Below are positions 6,415 through 12,081 of a stretch of DNA of 12,081 nt, piece after piece (the first letter of the stretch is position 1; every line of letters starts with the position of its first letter). Made by a program: the position numbers and the translations under genes. This stretch comes from Gammaproteobacteria bacterium (GTDB lineage Bacteria; Pseudomonadota; Gammaproteobacteria; Granulosicoccales; Granulosicoccaceae). The stretch covers positions 1 to 12,081 of the forward strand of contig JAGRHW010000075.1 in the NCBI GenBank assembly GCA_020444765.1, read 5' to 3'. The notes below the pieces were generated by a model that saw only the letters and a program-made list of their open reading frames with translations, did no database searches and had not been told where the DNA came from.

Positions 6415-7416
6415 TCAGCGTTGCCGGTTGATTTTCGCGGCCAGCGAGTCCAGTTGTAGCAGTCTGGCGACCGTGCGACGCCATTTGCGGTTCGTCTCCA
6501 GCGGCAGACCGGAGCTGTAACGACCCGGCTCGGTGATCGAACGCATCACAAAACTGGTCGCCGTCAAGTGCACATCATCCACGATGGTCAGATGACCGAT
6601 GATATTGACCGACCCGGCGATGGTGCAATTGCTGCCGATGGTGGTGCTGCCGGCAATGCCCGTGCAGCCGGCAATCGCGGTATTGCGACCGATCCGGACG
6701 TTATGTGCTATCTGAATGAGATTGTCGAGGATGACGCCATCCTCGATAATAGTATCGCCGATCGCCCCCCGGTCAATCGAGGTATTGGAACCGATTTCCA
6801 CCCGATCACCGATAAGCACGCCACCGACCTGATTGATCCGTAACCAGCCGGTTTTGTCGCGCGCATAACCAAAACCCTCTCCACCGATCACCGTGCCGGA
6901 CTGCACCCGGCAGTCGCTGCCCAGCCGGCAGCCGTGATAAATCGTGACATTGGCGAACAAGCGGCTGCGATCGCCGATGCGGGTGCCGTCACCGAGAAAA
7001 CAGCCCGCGCCGATATCGCAACCGGCCCCGACCCGAACGCCCCGGCCGATCACCGCGTTGGCACCGATGCTGGCGGAAGGATCGATATCGGCCTCGTCAT
7101 GTACCACAGCCGAGGGATGGATACCGGCCTGTAGCGCCGGCGCCGGATTCATCAGATGCGAGAGCTTCGCGTAACTCATGTAGGGGTCGGGAGACAGGAT
7201 GTAATTGCCGGGCGCTTCGGCTTCGAGCGCCGGCGGCACGATCACGACCCCGGCCCGGCTGGCTCGCAGCGCATCGACATAGTGCTTGCCAACCACGAAA
7301 CTCAGTTGCCGTTCCGTCGCCAGATGAATCGGTGCGATACTGTCAACCAAGGTCGCCGGCTCACCAACAAACCCGAGTTGCAGGGTATCGGCCAGCTGTT
7401 TGAGGGAGAATTCCAT
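6415..7416 (-). CDS. lpxD: UDP-3-O-(3-hydroxyacyl)glucosamine N-acyltransferase
   Basis: LpxD adds the second hydroxyacyl chain, the N-linked one, to UDP-3-O-acyl-glucosamine: the third step of lipid A synthesis. The 333-residue length is near the E. coli 341. An N-terminal uridine-binding domain (about 1-100, with FVVGKHYVDALRASRAGVVIV) is followed by a long left-handed beta-helix of hexapeptide repeats (about 100-290) and a C-terminal helix. The catalytic His238 lies in DNLIQIAHNVRIG (E. coli His239). Phe289 occupies the position of the E. coli acyl-pocket residue Met290. The ATG at 7416 follows the skp stop by 17 bases, indicating co-transcription, although the Shine-Dalgarno is weak (GGGAT, about 9 bases upstream). 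Confidence 0.96.
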   Translation of the reverse strand: MEFSLKQLADTLQLGFVGEPATLVDSIAPIHLATERQLSFVVGKHYVDALRASRAGVVIVPPALEAEAPGNYILSPDPYMSYAKLSHLMNPAPALQAGIHPSAVVHDEADIDPSASIGANAVIGRGVRVGAGCDIGAGCFLGDGTRIGDRSRLFANVTIYHGCRLGSDCRVQSGTVIGGEGFGYARDKTGWLRINQVGGVLIGDRVEIGSNTSIDRGAIGDTIIEDGVILDNLIQIAHNVRIGRNTAIAGCTGIAGSTTIGSNCTIAGSVNIIGHLTIVDDVHLTATSFVMRSITEPGRYSSGLPLETNRKWRRTVARLLQLDSLAAKINRQR

Positions 7417-7433
7417 GGTCAGGCTATCCCATG

Positions 7434-7988
7434 TCAGGGCTTGTCAGCGGCGTCTTTTTCAAGGCGTTGCAATTGTTGCAGAATTCGCTCGGTAACGTCG
7501 ACTGCATCATTAACATAGAGCACACCATCGCTGACGATCAGATCGTATTGATTTTGCTTGCCGAAAATCTCGATAGCGTTCAACACGATCAAGCGTATCT
7601 TTTTGAATTCACTGTTTTTGCGGATATTCAGTTGTTCGCGAAATTCCACCTGATCCCGTTTGATCTGGCGCTCATGCTTTTGCGCCTCTCGTTCCAGCTC
7701 CTTGCGCTCTATCAGGCTGAGCTCGACCCCTTCGATATCGATACGTTTGCGGATTTCATCAAGCCTGGCCTGCAGGCTGGCGATTTTTTCCTGACGCGGG
7801 GAGAATTCCTCTTCAAGCCTTTGTGAGGCTTCCAGCGCCTGTGGCGCCTTGTCAATCAGATACGGAATATCGACAAAGCCGATAAGAATGTCGGCCCGGG
7901 CCTCAGGGATCGTGGTCATCAAAACCAGCAGAAAGCCCTGCAACCAGGCCGGAAAACCAGGCCGGATATTATTAAAAAATCGTCGCAT
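7434..7988 (-). CDS. skp: Periplasmic chaperone Skp/OmpH family
   Basis: Skp is a trimeric, jellyfish-shaped periplasmic chaperone that holds unfolded outer-membrane proteins on the way to the BAM complex. This protein has 184 residues. A signal peptide spans about residues 1-32 (basic start MRRFFNNIR, hydrophobic FPAWLQGFLLVLM, cleavage predicted after EARA). The mature protein starts GFVDIPYLIDKAPQALEAS, matching the family opening. A long, strongly charged coiled coil follows (about 55-130, rich in Glu, Lys, Arg and Gln), and a C-terminal strand segment reads YDLIVSDGVLYVNDAVDVT. The gene lies 164 bases after bamA and 17 bases before lpxD on the same strand, its conserved position. A hairpin sits just upstream of the start codon. 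Family identity is firm although sequence conservation in this family is low. Confidence 0.92.
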   Translation of the reverse strand: MRRFFNNIRPGFPAWLQGFLLVLMTTIPEARADILIGFVDIPYLIDKAPQALEASQRLEEEFSPRQEKIASLQARLDEIRKRIDIEGVELSLIERKELEREAQKHERQIKRDQVEFREQLNIRKNSEFKKIRLIVLNAIEIFGKQNQYDLIVSDGVLYVNDAVDVTERILQQLQRLEKDAADKP

Positions 7989-7991
7989 CGT

Positions 7992-8024
7992 GTCCGGAAT
8001 AATGGCTATGACTGGAATCCGGAC
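7992..8024 (-). other. Hairpin immediately upstream of the skp start codon
   Basis: GTCCGGA (7992-7998) and TCCGGAC (8018-8024) form a perfect 7-bp stem with a 19-base loop. The 3' arm on the transcript ends 3 bases before the skp ATG (7988-7986), so the fold would cover the region where the ribosome binds; no strong Shine-Dalgarno is visible there. The bamA-skp gap (7989-8152) shows no convincing promoter or gene. Confidence 0.5.
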
Positions 8025-8152
8025 TTGTCAGTCAAGCCAATTCAGGATTGCTGGTGATTCCAGATTATCCGCTCTGTCATCGGCGGCTGGGGCACAGTGT
8101 AAGTCGAGCGGCCGCGAAAAGGCAACCGGCGATCCGCCCTCCAGAGCGCCGT

Positions 8153-10456
8153 TTAAAAGATCGAGCCGATCGTAAACTGGAAGGACTCCTCGTCATCACC
8201 CGGCTGATTGTTGTAGGGTCTTGCAACGCTGAAAGTCAAGGGGCCGACCGGCGACAACCAGACAAACGCCAGTCCGTAAGAGCCACGCAGTTCACTCTCG
8301 TCGAAATCCTTATAACTCTTGAACACATTACCAACATCGGTGAAGACACTGAAGCGGGTCGCACCCGGCTCCTCGACAAACGGCGGCGGGAAAATCACCT
8401 CGAGCGTGCCGAGGGTGCGGAAATCACCACCGGCTGACTCGCCTTTCGAATCCCGCGGACCGAGACTGCCGTTCTCGTAACCACGCAGCGTTCTGACACC
8501 GCCGGCGTAGTAACGTCTGAAAAACGGCAGGGAATCGAAATCGCCGAAGCCATCACCGTAATCGATTCGGGTACTGGCGGAAAACGTGTAACGATCGGTC
8601 AGCGGGTAATAGTATTCGAAATTATAGCCAAGCTTGTAATAGTCCAGATCGCCGAAACCCAGCGTGGTATCGAGGCTCAGGCGGTTCAGCGCGCCTTTGG
8701 TGGCAAACACCGTTCGGTTCCGGGTGTCATGCGAAAAGCCGATTTCCGCCGAGAAAATATCAAACTCGCGGCCGTTTTCGGCGATGAATTCACTCACTTC
8801 GTCGGGCGACTCATCGGTTTCGGTCAGCTTGACGTGCTCGTAGCCGCCGCCGAGGCGGAAGGTCGAGAACTCACTGATCGGCACGCCAAAACTGATATTC
8901 GCGCCGTAAGAGTCGATCAGATAATCGGTTGTCGTTCTCACTTCACCCGCATCGGTCTTGCGGATAAAGGCGCTGATCGTACGGCTTATGCCGTCCTCGG
9001 TGAAGTACGGATCAGTGTAGGAGGCCGACAACTGATCGGTCGTGGTACTGGTATCGAAAGCAAACTGCAAACGCTCACCGGTGCCGAAGAGATTTTCCTG
9101 AGTCATATTGATATTAAACAGGAAACCATTCGTGCCATAACCGGCGGTCGCGCCAAAAGAGCCCGACGAACCCTCCTTGACCTTGACGATAAGATCGATC
9201 TGGTTGTCACTGCCGGGCACACGCTGGGTATCGATATTGACGCTTTCCAGATACGAGAGTCGCTGCAGCCGGACCCGCGAACGATTGACCAGTTGCGGCG
9301 AAAAGCGGCTGCCCTCCATCTGCCGCATTTCCCGACGTAAAACCTCGTCGCGGGTTTTGTACTGACCGGTGAAGATAATCCGCCGCACATAGGCCCGCTC
9401 GCCCGGAATGACGTTGTAGACCAGTTTTACTTCGCGGGTTTCGTCATCGATCTCGGGCAGGACACTGACATCGGCAAAGGCAAAGCCCTCTTCGCCGAGG
9501 CGATCCGTTATCTCGCCGGAACGGCGGACCATATCCTTACGCGAAAACACCTCCCCCGGTTCCTGACTGGCAATGGCCAGCAGTTCATCAGGGTCGACAA
9601 CAGTCCTGCCGGCCACGCTGACGTCGGAGACCTTGTACTGCTCGCCTTCATCGACGTTAATGGTAATGTAGATATTTTGCTTGTCGGGCGACAGGGAAAC
9701 CTGTTCCGACTCGATGTTGAAACGGATATAGCCACGATCCTGATAATAGGAACGCAGGGTTTCTAGGTCACCCGCCAGCTTGACCCGGGAGTATTCATCA
9801 GCACTGCTGAATGGATTGAAATTAACCACTCCCGACTCAAACAGGTCGGTCAGGGTATCGTCATCAAAGGCCTCGTTGCCGACGATATTGATATGCCGGA
9901 TACGGGCCACCGACCCTTCGGTGATGTCCAGCCGCACCGATACCCGGTTGCGTTCCAGCTCCTCGACCGTCTTGTCGATGCGCATGCCGTAATTACCGGA
10001 ACTGAAATACAGGCGTCGCAATTCCTGTTCGACACTGTCGAGCAAGGACTGATTGAAGGCCCGCCCGCGGGACAAACCAATAGCCTTGAGCGACTCCTCG
10101 AGCTGCTCGTCGTCAACCTTGCTGTTGCCCTCGATCTTGATGTCGGCGATCGCCGGCCGTTCGACCAGACTGACGACCAGCGCATGACCGCGGCGGTAGA
10201 GCGTGATATCGCTGAATAGACCGGTTTCATAAAGCGCCCGGATCGCACGCGGTGAATCGGAAACAGGGTCGAACAAATCGCCGGTACGGATCGGCAGATA
10301 GGTCAGTACGGTGCCTATATCGATTCGTTCATTACCCTCGACAACGATATCGGAAACCTGGAAACGCTCCGATTCAGCAGCCATGATCTGCCCGACAAAC
10401 GCAAGCAGCACAATCGCGAACAGGTATCGCGAGAGAGACGGAAAACGTTGGATCAT
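8153..10456 (-). CDS. bamA: Outer membrane protein assembly factor BamA (Omp85)
   Basis: BamA is the essential core of the BAM complex, which folds and inserts beta-barrel proteins into the outer membrane. It has 767 residues, slightly shorter than E. coli (810). A signal peptide reads [20 protein letters not shown] with cleavage near residue 26. The periplasmic part (about 30-425) is consistent with five POTRA domains, starting [20 protein letters not shown]. The barrel begins around [20 protein letters not shown]. The conserved L6 motif appears as LRGYENG with Arg658 and Gly659 (VRGF in E. coli, around 660-663). The protein ends in Phe (FQFTIGSIF), the usual barrel C-terminal signal. The ATG at 10456 has no clear Shine-Dalgarno. 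It follows rseP after 207 bases containing a candidate promoter and a structured leader. Confidence 0.97.
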   Translation of the reverse strand: MIQRFPSLSRYLFAIVLLAFVGQIMAAESERFQVSDIVVEGNERIDIGTVLTYLPIRTGDLFDPVSDSPRAIRALYETGLFSDITLYRRGHALVVSLVERPAIADIKIEGNSKVDDEQLEESLKAIGLSRGRAFNQSLLDSVEQELRRLYFSSGNYGMRIDKTVEELERNRVSVRLDITEGSVARIRHINIVGNEAFDDDTLTDLFESGVVNFNPFSSADEYSRVKLAGDLETLRSYYQDRGYIRFNIESEQVSLSPDKQNIYITINVDEGEQYKVSDVSVAGRTVVDPDELLAIASQEPGEVFSRKDMVRRSGEITDRLGEEGFAFADVSVLPEIDDETREVKLVYNVIPGERAYVRRIIFTGQYKTRDEVLRREMRQMEGSRFSPQLVNRSRVRLQRLSYLESVNIDTQRVPGSDNQIDLIVKVKEGSSGSFGATAGYGTNGFLFNINMTQENLFGTGERLQFAFDTSTTTDQLSASYTDPYFTEDGISRTISAFIRKTDAGEVRTTTDYLIDSYGANISFGVPISEFSTFRLGGGYEHVKLTETDESPDEVSEFIAENGREFDIFSAEIGFSHDTRNRTVFATKGALNRLSLDTTLGFGDLDYYKLGYNFEYYYPLTDRYTFSASTRIDYGDGFGDFDSLPFFRRYYAGGVRTLRGYENGSLGPRDSKGESAGGDFRTLGTLEVIFPPPFVEEPGATRFSVFTDVGNVFKSYKDFDESELRGSYGLAFVWLSPVGPLTFSVARPYNNQPGDDEESFQFTIGSIF

Positions 10457-10538
10457 GAGGCGGGAGTGATAATAGTCAGGAGTATTTCCGGATTCATTCT
10501 TGTTCTTCAGTAATTGGAATATAGAACGTTAAGTCGAA

Positions 10539-10657
10539 CCGCCACCGGTCTGCTACACGACGACGCCCTTACCCACCGGCAAGCTTAGCAGTCCGGTGGC
10601 GGATTATCCGTTCATTTATGGCTTGTTTGCAAATGTGTAACGGCCTGGCAGACCGGT
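10539..10657 (-). promoter_or_regulatory. Competing inverted repeats in the rseP-bamA leader (attenuator-like)
   Basis: Four segments can pair in alternative ways, given in transcript order on the minus strand. Segment 1 is ACCGGTCTGC (10657-10648). Segment 2 is CCGCCACCGGACTGCTA (10602-10586). Segment 3 is CCGGTGG (10579-10573). Segment 4 is TAGCAGACCGGTGGCGG (10555-10539). Segments 2 and 4 form a 17-bp stem with one T-T mismatch. Segments 1 and 4 can instead pair over 10 bp while 2 and 3 pair over 7 bp inside. No U-tract follows segment 4, so simple intrinsic termination is not indicated. The element ends 82 bases before the bamA start. The pairings are read directly; any switching function is inference. 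Confidence 0.55.
10603..10632 (-). promoter_or_regulatory. Candidate promoter for bamA
   Basis: Minus-strand -35 TTGCAA (10632-10627, 4/6) and -10 GATAAT (10608-10603, 5/6) with an 18-base spacer. The predicted start near 10596 falls inside segment 2 of the leader structure, so this transcript would lack segment 1 and part of segment 2. No sigma-E -35 (GGAACTT) was found here. Confidence 0.4.
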
Positions 10658-10663
10658 AATCGG

Positions 10664-12034
10664 TCAACCTACCAGCCGTAAAATATCATTATAAAAGGCG
10701 ATGCTCATCAGTCCCGCCAACAGCACCATGCCGATTTGCTGGCCGTACAACTGGGTTTTTTCCGACAACGGCTTACCCTTCAGGATTTCGATAAAAAAGT
10801 ACAGCAAGTGGCCGCCGTCAAGCATCGGTACCGGCAGCAGATTGAGAACCCCCAGGCTGATACTGATCAAGGCCAGAAAACCCAGGTAATGATCCAGACC
10901 GATACTGGCTGACTGACCGGCAAACTGTGCGATGGTGATCGGCCCGCTGATATTCTCGACTGAAGCTTCGCCGACAATCAGCTTGCCGAGCATCTGCACG
11001 GTCAACACGGTCATGTTCCAGGTCCGCGCCACCGCGTTTTGCAAGGAATCCAACGGCCCGTACTGGACGGTGGTTCGAACGCGCTCAAGCATGGCCTGCG
11101 AGCGGGTCTCCCAGGCGCCGATAAAACCGATACTTTCCGCTCCTTCCTGACGTGCCTGAGGACGAATCAGCAGATCCTGTTGCATACCGTTACGTTCGAT
11201 AAGCAACGCGATATCGGTATCGGGATTAGCGCGGATAAACGTCACCCATTGCCGCCAGCTGCTGACCGGCTCGCCATTGGCCTGCAGTATCAGGTCATCC
11301 GGCAGCAAGCCCGCAGTTTCCGCGGCGCCGCCAGGACTGACCCCGCCGATCACCGGTTCGACATCGGGCCACCAGTGCTCCAGCCCCATATCCCCGATCA
11401 CATCGCCTTTGCCGTTGAGCAGCTTCGCACTATCAATCAGGATATGACGCTCGACTTGATAACCTTCCTTGTCACGTACCGTCACGGTAATCGACTCGTC
11501 GCTGACCAGTGACTTGTCCAGCAAGGCCATGCGCACGTCATTCCAGGTCCGGGTCTCAGTATCGCCAACGGCGATGATCTGGTCTTCGTAGGCAAAACCG
11601 GCTTTGGCGGCGGTACTGTTTTCCTCGACACCGCCAACCAGCGGTACCAGACCGCTGATACCGATCATGAACATCGCCCAGTAAGCCAGGATCGCCAGCA
11701 GAAAATTCGCCAGCGGGCCGGCCACCACCACCGCGATGCGCGCCCAGACAGACTGATTGTTGAAGGCACGGTGTTTTTCCGCGGCGGCAACCGGACCTTC
11801 CCGCTCATCGAGCATCTTGACGTAACCGCCAAGGGGAATGGCCGCCACAGCGAACTCGGTGCCGTCCTGCCGGCCGGTTCTGCTGAACAGCGGTTTGCCG
11901 AAGCCGATCGAGAATCTCAGCACCTTGATACCGACTTTTCGCGCTACCCAGAAATGTCCGTACTCATGGATAGTAATCAGGGCGCCAAGTGCCACCAGAA
12001 AAGCCAGCACATTAAAAATCAGGTCATTCAGCAT
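10664..12034 (-). CDS. rseP: Site-2 intramembrane zinc metalloprotease RseP
   Basis: RseP cleaves the anti-sigma factor RseA within the inner membrane after DegS has cut it, releasing sigma-E during envelope stress; it also clears signal-peptide remnants. It has 456 residues (E. coli 450). The zinc-binding and catalytic motif HEYGH is at residues 23-27 in TM1, followed by FSIGFGKPLF and PLGGYVKMLDE. Two periplasmic PDZ domains fill the middle (roughly 120-280, with GVEENSTAAKAGF and GVSPGGAAETAGLLPDD). The C-terminal membrane segments carry LNLLPVPMLDGGHLLYF with the third zinc ligand Asp406 (E. coli Asp402). The ATG at 12034 matches the E. coli start in position relative to HExxH. No Shine-Dalgarno is visible. 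The upstream partner genes usual in this cluster (dxr, cdsA) lie outside the window if present. Confidence 0.97.
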   Translation of the reverse strand: MLNDLIFNVLAFLVALGALITIHEYGHFWVARKVGIKVLRFSIGFGKPLFSRTGRQDGTEFAVAAIPLGGYVKMLDEREGPVAAAEKHRAFNNQSVWARIAVVVAGPLANFLLAILAYWAMFMIGISGLVPLVGGVEENSTAAKAGFAYEDQIIAVGDTETRTWNDVRMALLDKSLVSDESITVTVRDKEGYQVERHILIDSAKLLNGKGDVIGDMGLEHWWPDVEPVIGGVSPGGAAETAGLLPDDLILQANGEPVSSWRQWVTFIRANPDTDIALLIERNGMQQDLLIRPQARQEGAESIGFIGAWETRSQAMLERVRTTVQYGPLDSLQNAVARTWNMTVLTVQMLGKLIVGEASVENISGPITIAQFAGQSASIGLDHYLGFLALISISLGVLNLLPVPMLDGGHLLYFFIEILKGKPLSEKTQLYGQQIGMVLLAGLMSIAFYNDILRLVG

Positions 12035-12081
12035 AATGATAATTCTATTTAATTTTATCCTACTACCAATTGAATTTTATA
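12035..12081 (-). promoter_or_regulatory. Very AT-rich leader of rseP, likely promoter region
   Basis: Only 8 of 47 bases are G or C, in sharp contrast to the flanking genes. Minus-strand TAGAAT (12047-12042, 5/6) and TTGGTA (12069-12064, 4/6) are 16 bases apart but would place the start almost on the ATG. TAAAAT (12057-12052) is an alternative -10 without a good -35. This suggests rseP has its own promoter here. The window ends too soon to be sure. Confidence 0.35.

Noticed and set aside
8153..10456. Possible truncation of BamA (767 versus 810 residues in E. coli)
   Set aside because: Signal peptide, POTRA-type repeats, L6 LRGY motif and C-terminal Phe are all present in one intact frame; lengths vary in the family.

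Overview
The window looks like ordinary core chromosome of a Gram-negative gammaproteobacterium with moderately high GC. The evidence is a complete run of outer-membrane and lipid A genes in the classical gammaproteobacterial order (rseP-bamA-skp-lpxD-fabZ-lpxA), plus an ssb / MFS transporter / uvrA block of the kind known from Pseudomonas. Genus cannot be determined from the sequence. I see no phage, IS transposase, CRISPR, tRNA or rRNA gene. Every protein-coding gene is recognisable at family level.

Layout. Left block (1-4733): the 5' part of ssb (minus strand, cut by the window edge), then a YajR-like MFS transporter (minus strand) that is divergent from uvrA (plus strand). Centre (4734-5042): a 309-base gene-free stretch between the convergent ends of uvrA and lpxA, filled with palindromic repeats and hairpins. 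A third copy of the same repeat lies between the MFS gene and ssb. Right block (5043-12034), all on the minus strand: rseP, bamA, skp, lpxD, fabZ, lpxA. fabZ and lpxA overlap by 4 bases, and both appear to start with TTG.

How the genes work together. RseP is the site-2 protease that releases sigma-E in response to envelope stress. BamA and Skp insert and chaperone outer-membrane proteins. LpxA and LpxD perform the first and third steps of lipid A synthesis, and FabZ draws on the same 3-hydroxyacyl-ACP pool. SSB and UvrA belong to DNA replication and repair.

No wholly new system is evident. The points most worth a second look are: (1) a set of mutually exclusive base-pairings in the rseP-bamA intergenic region that resembles an attenuator; (2) a methionine at the acyl-chain ruler position of LpxA, predicting short (C10) chain selectivity; (3) the missing lpxB after lpxA, with the cluster ending instead in repeats and a convergent uvrA; (4) a family of ATTCCC-N10-GGGAAT palindromes confined to the intergenic gaps.
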